A program made the position numbers and the translations under genes. A DNA stretch of 43,438 bases. Origin: CAZPZZ01 sp964591245. GTDB lineage: Bacteria > Acidobacteriota > Vicinamibacteria > Vicinamibacterales > UBA8438. Below, piece after piece: positions 18,313 to 27,376 of the stretch. The DNA lies in NCBI GenBank assembly GCA_964591245.1, contig CAZPZZ010000018.1:1-43438 (forward strand), in the 5' to 3' direction. Every line of letters begins with the position of its first letter. Within the stretch, counting starts at the first letter, position 1. The notes under the pieces are model-generated. The model saw nothing but the letters and a program-made list of their open reading frames with translations. It had not been told where the DNA came from and made no database searches.

Positions 18313-18735
18313 ATGGATACCCTACGCGTGTGCGTGTCGATGGCGGGAACCATCGTCTTCGTTCTGGCGGGACTGGCCCCAGCGACTGCCCAAGACCTCC
18401 CGCTCTACACATGTGCAGATACCGGCGGCGCCCGCCCCCTGGTAGTCGGCATCACCATCTGTGACGCCAAGCCGACCGAATCCCTGACCCAGCGCATGGA
18501 CGCCGACAACCTTCAGCTTCGCGAGGGAGTCCTGATCACCGAAGTGATTCCAGACGGAGTAGGCCCGGTGGCCGGCCTCCAGAGTGGCGATGTGATCTAT
18601 CGTGTGGGAGGTGTCGATGTAACGAATACCAGCGAAACCGCCGAGCGCCTGACACTTTTAGTAGCCAACGCCGACGCAGTCATCAACTTCCTCCGGCGGG
18701 GTCGACCCTATCGCGTAAAACTACGAAGCCCCTGA
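18313..18735 (+). CDS. small exported PDZ-domain protein
   Basis: 140 residues. The N-terminus VSMAGTIVFVLAGLAPATAQ is a signal peptide. A short segment with two Cys (YTCADTGGARPLVVGITICD) is followed by one PDZ domain: LITEVIPDGVGPVAGLQSGDVIYRVGGVD (about 72-100) and a last strand INFLRRGRPYRVKL. PDZ domains bind C-terminal peptides; here no protease is attached, so the protein is probably an adaptor or sensor in the periplasm. ATG 18313 is the start at the signal peptide; the frame is open further upstream without coding character. It is divergent from DUF2891 (77 bases apart) and convergent with CopD. Confidence 0.8.
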   Translation: MDTLRVCVSMAGTIVFVLAGLAPATAQDLPLYTCADTGGARPLVVGITICDAKPTESLTQRMDADNLQLREGVLITEVIPDGVGPVAGLQSGDVIYRVGGVDVTNTSETAERLTLLVANADAVINFLRRGRPYRVKLRSP

Positions 18736-18784
18736 GGCAGGCGTCTGTAGCTGCGGTACCACCAGTGCTACCGCGAACATCGCC

Positions 18785-19717
18785 TCAATGTGCCATTCCG
18801 TCCTGGGGCATCGGCAGATGAACAAGCCAGGCCGTCACCGCCAGCAGCACGACCGCAACGGCCAGTTCTGCGCCTCCTGAGTACCGCAGACGCTCGCCCC
18901 CATCCGCATCGGCAAGTCGCGGTTTGACGAATTTCCAATTGTAGGCACCCAACATCATGATCAGACCGAACAATCCCATCTTTACCAGCAATACACGACC
19001 ATAGAGCGTCTGCCACAGCTGGGACCACTCATCCACATAGAGCAACGCTGTCAACGCCCCTGTTCCACCGACGATGGCAGCCGCCGTGAGCGCAGCCGGC
19101 GAGAAACGATCGACCAACCGCACCACCCTGGCTTTTCGATCTCGACGCTCTCTCGACATAGCCTGCAGACCATCCACGAGGAGCACAAACAACGACCCGA
19201 GCCACACCCCGGCCGCAAGGAGGTGCACCAATTGCAGACTCCATGGCCACAATCTCCCTCCTGCATAGGCCCACGCATGACCGGTGAGCGGCGCACTCCC
19301 CACCACGACCAGCCCGACGGCACCCAGCAAGAACCACGCTCCCCGCCACCGTAGCCAGACCAGCACGGTGGTGACCATCGCAACCACGGCTGCACCCACC
19401 TGGATCTGCCAACGTGCACCCCAACGAGTCTGTTCCGCCACAAGCCGTAACAAGGCCCCGGTGACGGGCTCGTCCAGACCGAATGCCGAATACGTCTGAG
19501 CATAGAGCCGAGCAGCGCTAGCCAGCACAAGCAACCCGGTGGCCAGACCGGCGTGGACGACCAGTCGACGGTCGGTACCGCCTGGCTCGCGGCTCTCCGC
19601 GATCCCGTGCCCCACGAGCACCCGATAGCCGATCACACCGATCAGCCAAAGGAGGGCCACGCTCGTAGACCACTTCGCCATCGATAGCAAGAACAGGGCG
19701 TAGCTCTCACCGTTCAT
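18785..19717 (-). CDS. CopD-domain copper transport membrane protein
   Basis: 310 residues with about eight hydrophobic segments, for example SVALLWLIGVIGYRVLV, AWFLLGAVGLVVVGSAPLTG, LVHLLAAGVWLGSLFVLLV and LLVKMGLFGLIMMLGAYNW. The block LQLVHLLAAGVWLGSL with His and the FSPAALTAAAIVGGTGALTA stretch are typical of the CopD domain (PF05425), which is linked to copper uptake or resistance at the inner membrane. It ends in a His-containing tail (PMPQDGMAH). No CopC domain is attached. The start region is divergent from the HupE/UreJ-type gene with an 79-base shared region, so both may be co-regulated, possibly in metal handling. Confidence 0.87.
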   Translation of the reverse strand: MNGESYALFLLSMAKWSTSVALLWLIGVIGYRVLVGHGIAESREPGGTDRRLVVHAGLATGLLVLASAARLYAQTYSAFGLDEPVTGALLRLVAEQTRWGARWQIQVGAAVVAMVTTVLVWLRWRGAWFLLGAVGLVVVGSAPLTGHAWAYAGGRLWPWSLQLVHLLAAGVWLGSLFVLLVDGLQAMSRERRDRKARVVRLVDRFSPAALTAAAIVGGTGALTALLYVDEWSQLWQTLYGRVLLVKMGLFGLIMMLGAYNWKFVKPRLADADGGERLRYSGGAELAVAVVLLAVTAWLVHLPMPQDGMAH

Positions 19718-19796
19718 AACCGCAGATTACTCCAATGTTCCGGAAAGAGAATGTACATCTCCTCACATCCCCCTCACGCTGTCGTAGGATTGAACG

Positions 19797-21094
19797 ATGC
19801 TCTCCCGCCATCGCCCCATCTACTTCGGTATACTGCCGACCCTGCTCCTCATCGTCTGTCTGCCGGCCGGAACCGGCGCGCACCCGCTCACCGCAACCGA
19901 AACGACCATCCGACTCGGAACCGACGGCACGTTCCAAGCAGATCTGATCGTCGACCTCGACGCCCTCGCGCTAGGCGCTCCACAAGACACGGACGACGCA
20001 GAACTGGTCACGGCGCTCAACGGACTATCTCAAGACGAGTTTGATACACGCCTCGCCCAGCTCAGGCGACTGTTTCAGCGGCGAGTCCGGCTCCGATTCG
20101 ACGGCACTCCCGCCCCTTTCGAGGTCTCATTCCCAGACCACGGCACACCGGCCAGCACAGAGGCAACCATCCCAACCGTGCTTGGGTTGACGGCCAGACT
20201 GATCGGCACCATACCCGAGGACACCACAGAACTTGAATTCTTTGCATCACGCGCCTTCGCCGAGGTCAATCTCACTATTTACGATGAAATGACTGGCGAG
20301 ACCAGACAATCTCTGATCGAACGCGGCGCCCGCAGCGACCCGTTTCCCCTTGGCCTCCCGGTGCCCCCCCCGGATACAATCACGCTTCTCCAACGGTATT
20401 TGTATCTGGGCTTTGTCCACATCGTGNNNNNNNNNNNNNNNNNNNNNNNNNNNNNNNNNNNNNNNNNNNNNNNNNNNNNNNNNNNNNNNNNNNNNNNNNN
20501 NNNNNNNNNNNNNNNNNNNNNNNNNNGGATACAATCACGCTTCTCCAACGGTATTTGTATCTGGGCTTTGTCCACATCGTGCCGCGAGGACTGGACCATA
20601 TATTGTTCGTACTTGGTCTATTTCTCCTCGGGAGTACGCTCCTTCCGCTGGTCTGGCAAATCACCGCGTTCACCGTGGCACACGCCGTCACGTTGTCACT
20701 CGCTGTCTTTGGAGTCGTATCGCTTCCCCCTTCAGTGGTCGAACCATTGATCGCCCTCTCGATCGCCTACGTCGCCATAGAAAACCTGTTGACCGACAGA
20801 TTGAGCTGGTGGCGCCCCACGGTCGTCTTTGTCTTCGGACTTCTGCATGGTCTCGGCTTCGCGGATGTCCTCCAGAACATCGGACTCCCGGCCGGTGAGC
20901 AGTTGCTCGGGCTTGTCAGTTTCAATCTTGGGATCGAGTTGGGCCAACTTGTGGTCATCGCTCTGGCGATGGTCGCTGTCGGGTGGTGCCGTTCCCAACC
21001 CTGGTATCGCCGTCGGGTGAGTCTGCCTTGCTCTGGACTCATTGCCGCTATCGGCATCTACTGGGCGGCCTCCCGCGCCGGCGCAGCCTGGTGA
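19797..21094 (+). CDS. HupE/UreJ-family membrane protein, split by an assembly artefact
   Basis: The frame is interrupted by 100 N, but the 55 bases on each side are identical (20372-20426, 20527-20581). Removing 155 bases gives an intact 380-residue protein joined at FVHIV/PRGLDHILF. A signal peptide (ILPTLLLIVCLPAG) is followed by a soluble periplasmic beta domain of about 180 residues, then six or so membrane segments with the HupE/UreJ motifs PRGLDHILFVLGLFLL, AHAVTLSLA, ALSIAYVAIEN and FGLLHGLGFA. HupE and UreJ relatives move Ni or Co; the extended form here (PF13795) is untested. The divergent CopD neighbour suggests metal handling, perhaps copper. Start ATG 19797. Confidence 0.85.
20372..20581. 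repeat. 55-bp direct repeat across gap (assembly artefact)
   Basis: The copies at 20372-20426 and 20527-20581 are identical. Collapsing them restores the HupE/UreJ gene, so they are not a biological repeat. The same 55-base length at two gaps points to the assembler's overlap size. Confidence 0.93.
20427..20526. other. assembly gap (100 N), artefactual
   Basis: Flanked by identical 55-bp copies (20372-20426, 20527-20581), exactly as at the gap at 17562. The contigs overlap by 55 bases and no sequence is missing. Confidence 0.93.
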
Positions 21095-21177
21095 GAGCGT
21101 GTAGAATATGATTTTGTTGCCGAATCCTTGGTCGGTATGCTGCCGGCCAGAATTCCACATCAGTGAGGGATGACTGG

Positions 21178-23385
21178 ATGAATACGGCTGCACACGGCCC
21201 GAAAGTGGCCGCTCTTCTACTCTTCACCCTGACACTCGCCCTGGTGGTGCCCGCTGCAGCCCAGGACTGGCCGAGTTGGCGAGGGCGAAGTCAGACCGGT
21301 GTCTCAGATGCGACAGACCTCGTGTCGAGCTGGTCACCAGATGGCGAGAACCTGATCTGGTCTGACGCATGGACCGGACGCTCCACGCCGGCCGTCTTCG
21401 ACGGTCGAGTCTGTGCAAACGGACGGACCGGAGACGGCGTGGACGAGCAAGAGGTGGTGGCGTGCTGGAACGCCGAAACTGGCGAAAAACTCTGGCAACA
21501 CAATTTCAACATCCAGAATACGACGGTCCCGTTCAACCGCGTCGGCTGGGGCAGCGTCACCGGCGACCCGGAGACCGGTTACCTCTATGCCATGAACATC
21601 GACGGGGACCTCAACACCTTCGAACGCGACGGCACCATTGTCTGGAGCTGGCGCCTGGCCGAAGAATTGGGCCGTGCGTCTGGTTACGGCGGACGAACAT
21701 CGAATCCGATCGTCGACGAGGACCAGCTTCTTCTGAGCATCATCGGATCCGGCTGGGGCAATCTCGGCGGCCCCCCTCGTCATCGCTATTTCGGATTCGA
21801 CAAACTCACCGGTGACGTGCGTTGGCATTCGACCCCGGGCGGAACCGTAGCCGACATGAACACACAGTCAGTCGGTATTGTCGGGGTCGTGAACGGGCAA
21901 CGTCTGTGGATCGACGGAAATGCCGATGGTCATATCTACGCACTAATGGCCCGCACCGGTGAGAAAGTCTGGGAGTATCACCTGAGTAAACGTGGCGTCA
22001 ACGTCTCCCCGGTGCTCGTCGACGACACCGTCTATGTTGCACACAGCGAAGAAAACGTCGACGCGGGAACGATGGGACGCGTGGTCGCGATCGACGCGAC
22101 CGGGACGGGCGACATCACCGCAACTCACGAAAGATGGCGGGCCAATGAACTGGCGGTTGGCTTCTCCTCTCCGCTCGTGCACGAGGAGCGGCTCTATGTC
22201 ATCGACAACTCTGCGAACCTCTTTGCCCTCGACAGGGCGACAGGCACAGTGCAGTGGGAACAGAGCGTCGGTACGGTCGGCAAGGCCTCTCCAGTCTGGG
22301 CCGACGGGAAACTCTTCATCACCGAAACCAACGGTAACATCCGGATTCTCGAACCCGGCCCAGACGGAGCCACCGAACTCGACCACGACGAACTTGAAGT
22401 CTCTGATGGTAGATACGCGGAGATCTATGGTTCATTCGCCGTCGGTTATGGTCGGCTCTATGTCACGGCAGAATCAGGCATCTACTGCATTGGCAATGCC
22501 GATGCGCCGTTCCTCGTCAATGCCGGAACCCCGGCAAGTCTCGGGACCGAAACGGCCGCCACCGGGACTCCGGCCTCGCTACAGGTGGTCCCGGCCGAGG
22601 TCATCACATCCGCCGGAGAATCCGTAAATTTCGCGGTCCGTGCCTACGACGCGAATGGCCAATTCATCGGCACCCAGGATGCGACGTGGGCTCTTGATGG
22701 ACTGGCTGGCGGTGCCGTATCCGCCGAGGGAGTTCTCTCAACCGATACGCGGGCGACCAACCAGGCCGGTAGCGTCACCGCAACGGTCGGAGGGTTGAGT
22801 GCGACCGCTCAGGTGCGGGTATACTCGCCGCTCCCCTGGAGCGAGAACTTTGAGAACGGTCGCCCCCCACACTGGATCGGTGGCGGCGGTAGTCTGGGTG
22901 TTGTAGATCTGGGAGGCAACCAGGTCTTCCGCAAAGGTTCTTCCCGCACTGGCATCCACCGCCATGCGGTCTACCTGGGTCCGACCAGTATGTCTGGCTA
23001 CACTATTGAAGCTGATGTACTGTCCACCCAGCAGGGACGCCGGAGACCGGACATCGGGCTCATTAATAGCGGCTACACCATGGACCTTCAGGGTAATCGC
23101 CAGAAAGTGCAGTTGCAATCATGGGCCGCGGAGCTTCGCATCAAAGAAGAAGTCGACTTCCCATGGGAACCCGATACCTGGTATCGACTCAAACTGCGCG
23201 TCGACATCGACGGCGACCGTGGGCTGGTGCGCGGGAAGGTCTGGCCAAGTGATGCCCCTGAGCCAGAAGAATGGACCATCACCGCTGAGGACCCGCTACC
23301 CAACCGCAGTGGTAGCCCTGGCATCATCGGCTACTCGCCGATCGATATCTACTTCGACAATGTCCGTGTAGTGGAGAACCAATGA
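21178..23385 (+). CDS. exported PQQ-like beta-propeller protein with Ig-like and C-terminal sandwich domains
   Basis: 735 residues. The signal peptide LLLFTLTLALVVPAAAQ is followed by DWPSWRGRSQTGVSD, the usual start of the PQQ-like outer-membrane/periplasmic propellers. Blade repeats include VVACWNAETGEKLWQHNF, IYALMARTGEKVWEYHL and LFALDRATGTVQWEQSV up to about residue 445. Then a bacterial Ig-like domain (VVPAEVITSAGESVNFAVRA, about 480-560) and a C-terminal beta sandwich (NFENGRPPHWIGGGG to IYFDNVRVVEN) resembling laminin-G/DUF1080-type sugar-binding folds. No dehydrogenase active-site Cys pair is seen, so it may be structural or ligand-binding. ATG 21178 has GAGGGA eight bases upstream. 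The stop overlaps the next start by four bases. Confidence 0.85.
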   Translation: MNTAAHGPKVAALLLFTLTLALVVPAAAQDWPSWRGRSQTGVSDATDLVSSWSPDGENLIWSDAWTGRSTPAVFDGRVCANGRTGDGVDEQEVVACWNAETGEKLWQHNFNIQNTTVPFNRVGWGSVTGDPETGYLYAMNIDGDLNTFERDGTIVWSWRLAEELGRASGYGGRTSNPIVDEDQLLLSIIGSGWGNLGGPPRHRYFGFDKLTGDVRWHSTPGGTVADMNTQSVGIVGVVNGQRLWIDGNADGHIYALMARTGEKVWEYHLSKRGVNVSPVLVDDTVYVAHSEENVDAGTMGRVVAIDATGTGDITATHERWRANELAVGFSSPLVHEERLYVIDNSANLFALDRATGTVQWEQSVGTVGKASPVWADGKLFITETNGNIRILEPGPDGATELDHDELEVSDGRYAEIYGSFAVGYGRLYVTAESGIYCIGNADAPFLVNAGTPASLGTETAATGTPASLQVVPAEVITSAGESVNFAVRAYDANGQFIGTQDATWALDGLAGGAVSAEGVLSTDTRATNQAGSVTATVGGLSATAQVRVYSPLPWSENFENGRPPHWIGGGGSLGVVDLGGNQVFRKGSSRTGIHRHAVYLGPTSMSGYTIEADVLSTQQGRRRPDIGLINSGYTMDLQGNRQKVQLQSWAAELRIKEEVDFPWEPDTWYRLKLRVDIDGDRGLVRGKVWPSDAPEPEEWTITAEDPLPNRSGSPGIIGYSPIDIYFDNVRVVENQ

Positions 23386-24857
23386 CTCGACAGCGTCTGA
23401 CGTATACGTTGATAGTCGGCCTCGCGGTGGCGGGAGCCACCAACCCAGCCACGGCCCAAAACAGTGCCGAATCCGAAGTGGCCATGTTCGGCAATACTCC
23501 CTCTCGCAACATGGTCTCTGATGAGACTGGCGTGCCGGCGGCTTGGGATCCCCGGAGTGGCGAGAACATTCTCTGGACTCAACCGGTCGGTTCACAAGCG
23601 TACGGTGGCCCGGTCGTAGCCAACGGCAAGGTGTATGTTGGCACCAACAACGAGGGCGTCCGCAACCCGGCTTACGATGGGGATAAGGGCGTCCTGATGG
23701 CATTCGACGCCATGGGCGGGGAGTTCGTCTGGCAGATGGTCCACGACAAGCTGTCAGCCGGCCGGGTGAACGACTGGCCTCTCCAGGGCGTCTGCTCCAC
23801 CGCCTTCGTGGACGGAGACCGGGTCTGGTACGTGTCGAACCAGGCTCACGTCGTGTGCCTCGATGCCAACGGACTGGCTAATGGCAACGACGGCCCCTTC
23901 ACAGACGAGACCAATACAGACCCGACGGATGGCGACATCATCTGGTCCTATGACATGATCGGCGAACTTGACGTCTTTCCCCACAACCTCGCCACCGGCT
24001 CGCCGCTGATCATCGGCGACGTCCTGTATACGGTGACGAGTAACGGTGTGGACGAAGGCCATGTCAACATCCCTTCGCCCTTCTCTCCCCACATCATCGC
24101 CCTGAACAAAAACACGGGCGAGCTGCTCTGGGAGAACACCGACGTTGGTGAGGGCATCCTCCACGGCAGCTGGACCAACGCCGCATATGCGGAGATCAAC
24201 GGCCGGCCACAAATAATCGTGCCCGGAGGAGACGGCGTCATTTACAGTCTCAATGCCGAAAACGGAGAACAGATCTGGCAGTTCGACGGCAATCCAGAGG
24301 ATGCAGAGTGGATCCTCGGCGGACGCGGCACCCGAAACAATATCCTTTCCACACCGGTCATCTACAACGACCGCGTCTATATCGGCGTCGGGCAAGATCC
24401 AGAACATGGTGAAGCTCCCGGACATTTCTATGCTATCGACGCCACCGGCCGTGGTGACATCACCGACACGCACAAGATTTGGAGCCGTGACGGCGACGAC
24501 TTCTACCGGACGATGTCAACAGCAGCTATCGCCGACGGTGTCCTCTATATCTCCAGTCTGTCAGGATTCCTCCACGCGCTGGACCCCGAGACCGGAGAAG
24601 AATTCTGGACCTACGATGCCTTCGCCGCCGTATGGGGTTCCCCGTTTGTTGTCGACGGCAAAGTCCTGCTCGGTGACGAAGACGGGGATATCGCAGTACT
24701 CCGTGCCGGGAAGGAACTAGAACTTCTTGGCGAAATCAACATGGGAGCATCGGTCTACAGCACTCCTGTGGTGCGCGATGGCATTATGTATCTGCTCACC
24801 AGAAATCGTCTATGGGCCGTGAAAGACGGTGCCCAGTCTGAACCACTCGGCAACTAG
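23382..24857 (+). CDS. exported PQQ-like beta-propeller repeat protein
   Basis: 491 residues. Signal peptide TYTLIVGLAVAGATNPATAQ, then FGNTPSRNMVSDETG and WDPRSGENILWTQPVG, typical of periplasmic PQQ-like propellers. Blades include HIIALNKNTGELLWENTD, VIYSLNAENGEQIWQFDG, FLHALDPETGEEFWTYDA and DIAVLRAGKELELLGEI, covering the whole chain with no extra domain. Its ATG overlaps the upstream stop as ATGA, so the two propellers are translationally coupled and probably act together. They share fold but not domain layout. Whether PQQ is bound cannot be told. Convergent with the next gene, 11 bases apart. Confidence 0.88.
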   Translation: MTRQRLTYTLIVGLAVAGATNPATAQNSAESEVAMFGNTPSRNMVSDETGVPAAWDPRSGENILWTQPVGSQAYGGPVVANGKVYVGTNNEGVRNPAYDGDKGVLMAFDAMGGEFVWQMVHDKLSAGRVNDWPLQGVCSTAFVDGDRVWYVSNQAHVVCLDANGLANGNDGPFTDETNTDPTDGDIIWSYDMIGELDVFPHNLATGSPLIIGDVLYTVTSNGVDEGHVNIPSPFSPHIIALNKNTGELLWENTDVGEGILHGSWTNAAYAEINGRPQIIVPGGDGVIYSLNAENGEQIWQFDGNPEDAEWILGGRGTRNNILSTPVIYNDRVYIGVGQDPEHGEAPGHFYAIDATGRGDITDTHKIWSRDGDDFYRTMSTAAIADGVLYISSLSGFLHALDPETGEEFWTYDAFAAVWGSPFVVDGKVLLGDEDGDIAVLRAGKELELLGEINMGASVYSTPVVRDGIMYLLTRNRLWAVKDGAQSEPLGN

Positions 24858-24868
24858 CGCCGCACTTA

Positions 24869-25894
24869 CTACCTGCGGGTGGCCGCCTCCTCGGCGGTCA
24901 CCTCCGCCTCTCTTGCCTCCTCCGCCCGCGCACCGGCCAAGATATTGGTCAGGCCGTAGTTCCCTTCATGACACGCGTGCTCGAAGATTGGTCCCCGCGT
25001 CTTTTGCATCGGCATCCTCGCCGTCCAGGGACGGGCCCAGGTTCGCTCGTCCTCAACCGTGAACGTGTACTCAATCTGGTCGTCCGCCACGCGCGTAAAC
25101 CGCTCCACAACCCGCATCTGGTCACTCGAACCCCGGAAGGGTCTCTTGCCATTGAAGTTCGTGGTCTCGACCACTAGCGTATTCCCCTCCCAGTACCCGC
25201 GGGGCAATCCCATCCACTGACGGGTCGTCTCGGGTGGCTGGCTCCGTCCATCGAGTGGGATGATCCGCGCGTCATGGATCATCTCGATAAGAATCATGAC
25301 GTGGTCCGCCCCCTGCACGATGTGGAAGTTGCTGTTGTAGCCCGCGTTGAGCATTGGAGGCCCAGCGCTACCGGTAATAATGCAGCGTGCCCCCAGTGGG
25401 AGATTCTCAGCAGCGTCGTAGGGCCCTCCACGCGCTTCTCGCGCCGCCTGCCGCTCCCTGGCCCGCAAACGCCCCTCCACGGTTACCGGCGGCAATTTGC
25501 CGTTCGGTGGGTCCACGATCAACGAGGTACGAAAATTCGTCGCCATCGTGGCCTGGCTGCGGTCCAGCCCGAATTGCGTGAAATCGTAGTGCACATCAGG
25601 GATCGTTCCAGGCTCCGTCTGTGCCGATTCTCTCGTCGCACGACCCGAGACGATGTCAGCCACTTCTTCCGCCGTATAGAACGCTTCGGTCACATTGTCC
25701 GGCCGCTCCAGAGGCGTGTACGTCTGATTCGTCCAGAACCCCTGTAGATCAGGGTGTCCATAGGGCGTACGGGGCACGCTATACCTCTCCGAGCCCGGCG
25801 TACTTTGCGCCAGGGTTGAACGAGCAGCCGTTGCCACCCCCAAGGCGACAAGCAAGATCAAGACACCGGCCGACGTGAGCGCTCGATGAATCAT
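24869..25894 (-). CDS. exported protein of unknown function, copy 2 of a paralogous family
   Basis: 341 residues with signal peptide (SAGVLILLVALGVATAARST). Shares its ordered blocks with the gene at 6337-7323: HPDLQGFWTNQTYTPLERP, IVDPPNGKLPPV, FHIVQGADHVMILIEMIHDA, RGYWEGNTLVVETTNFNG, MRVVERFTRVADDQIEYTFT and IFEHACHEGNYGLTNILAGA. The shared block VVET-N--N with the double-aromatic and charged pattern suggests a beta-rich ligand-binding fold, but no function is known to me. ATG 25894 is preferred over upstream starts because GAGGAG lies seven bases before it. It is divergent from the MBL-fold gene. Confidence 0.85.
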   Translation of the reverse strand: MIHRALTSAGVLILLVALGVATAARSTLAQSTPGSERYSVPRTPYGHPDLQGFWTNQTYTPLERPDNVTEAFYTAEEVADIVSGRATRESAQTEPGTIPDVHYDFTQFGLDRSQATMATNFRTSLIVDPPNGKLPPVTVEGRLRARERQAAREARGGPYDAAENLPLGARCIITGSAGPPMLNAGYNSNFHIVQGADHVMILIEMIHDARIIPLDGRSQPPETTRQWMGLPRGYWEGNTLVVETTNFNGKRPFRGSSDQMRVVERFTRVADDQIEYTFTVEDERTWARPWTARMPMQKTRGPIFEHACHEGNYGLTNILAGARAEEAREAEVTAEEAATRR

Positions 25895-26161
25895 GGAAAA
25901 CTCCTCTTGGTGGCGTGGAAACAGTTTTCGATCCAACCTCCGCCGGGAGACAGGTTGACTGCTGGTGTACAACCCCTTGACCTGAGTACCGTCCTTATAC
26001 ACCATGGCACGGTAATCTGGACCACCTTATCGTAGGTTGAGTCGGTTTCGTTCAGGACTGGCCCGCGCAGGAACGCGGACGTCACGTACTCCAGGATCCT
26101 GGTCCTCGCCGACCCACTCTACGCGTCGATCGGCCACGATCTTTACCCAAGGGAGAGACCC

Positions 26162-27235
26162 ATGCGTGTCATCACCACAACGCTTCTCACTCTAGTTATC
26201 ACCGCGGCCACGGTGGCCACGCAGGACTCCTCGCACGACACGCTCGATATCTACGTCATCGACGTCGAAGGTGGCGAAGCGACCCTGTTTGTGTCTCCGT
26301 CTGGCGAGTCGATGCTCGTGGACGCGGGTTGGCCTGGATTCGACGGGCGCGACGCCGACCGCATCGCCGCAGCCGCTCGTGCTGCCGGTGTGACCGAGAT
26401 CAACCATCTACTCATCACCCACTTCCACACGGACCACATGGGCGGCGCGCTGCAACTCGCCGAGCGGCTACCGATTCGGCACTTCGTTGACCATGGCACG
26501 ACAGTCGACGAAGGAGACCGGCCACGAGCCGCGTTTGCGCGCTACGTCGAACTACGATCGCGCGGGCAACATCAAGTGGCCAGCCCCGGCGATCCCGTTG
26601 CATTGGACGGCCTGAGCGTGCGCATCATCGCGTCACACGGGGCAGTCCTCGCGAGCCCACTTCCCGGCGCTGGAAGCGACAACACACATTGCACCGATTT
26701 CACGCTGCACGGCGATGAGATCACCAGTCGCTACGGGGACGCAGAGGACCAGCGATCAGTCAGCGCCTTCGTAGGATTCGGTGCCTTTCGCACCGTCATC
26801 ATGGGTGATCTGACGTGGAACAAGGAATACCCCCTGATGTGTCCAGTGAACAAGGTTGGGGTGGTCGATCTCTATCTCGTGTCGCACCACGGATCGGACA
26901 CGTCCGGGTCATCCGCCCTCGTCGAGGCCCTTCAGCCCAGAGCGGCTGTCATGAACAACGGCCCCAGGAAGGGTGGGGCACTCCAGACATTCCAGATACT
27001 TGCGGAGGTAGACAGCCTCGAAGACATCTGGCAAAACCATTACTCGATACCCGCGGGCGCGGCGAACGCCTCTGAGGCGCAAATCGCAAATTTACAGAAT
27101 TTTGCCCCCGTCGAAGACGAGGATGCCGTCCACCTGGGCATGGCGCACTGGATCCACATTGAGGCTCGCCGTGACGGCTCATTCACCATCACCAACAGTC
27201 GTAACGGCGTCAGTCGAGATTACGCCGCTCGATGA
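26162..27235 (+). CDS. exported metallo-beta-lactamase-fold protein (ComEC C-terminal-like)
   Basis: 357 residues. A short signal peptide (TTLLTLVITAATVATQ) precedes LDIYVIDVEGGEATLFVSPS, the start of the MBL fold also seen in the soluble domain of ComEC. The metal site is ITHFHTDHMGG (HxHxDH, about 84), then a loop TVIMGDLTW (Asp, about 209) and YLVSHHGSDTSGS (about 239). The region TTVDEGDRPRAAFARYVELR and the C-terminal GMAHWIHIEARRDGSFTI are family-like. Exported members of this type may be phosphodiesterases or other hydrolases; activity is not known. AAGGGAGAG is eight bases before the ATG. No membrane domain is attached. Confidence 0.85.
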   Translation: MRVITTTLLTLVITAATVATQDSSHDTLDIYVIDVEGGEATLFVSPSGESMLVDAGWPGFDGRDADRIAAAARAAGVTEINHLLITHFHTDHMGGALQLAERLPIRHFVDHGTTVDEGDRPRAAFARYVELRSRGQHQVASPGDPVALDGLSVRIIASHGAVLASPLPGAGSDNTHCTDFTLHGDEITSRYGDAEDQRSVSAFVGFGAFRTVIMGDLTWNKEYPLMCPVNKVGVVDLYLVSHHGSDTSGSSALVEALQPRAAVMNNGPRKGGALQTFQILAEVDSLEDIWQNHYSIPAGAANASEAQIANLQNFAPVEDEDAVHLGMAHWIHIEARRDGSFTITNSRNGVSRDYAAR

Positions 27236-27376
27236 GCGTGGGTGCCGCAAACAGAATGAACGGCAATTGATAGGGCGGGTTGGCTAGCCGCGCCCTTCAG
27301 AGGGAGCGCACTCGCAGCACCACCCCTGACAGCCCGGAACGCCACCGACCAGCCAGGTTCCACCGTCGGCCCGGCC

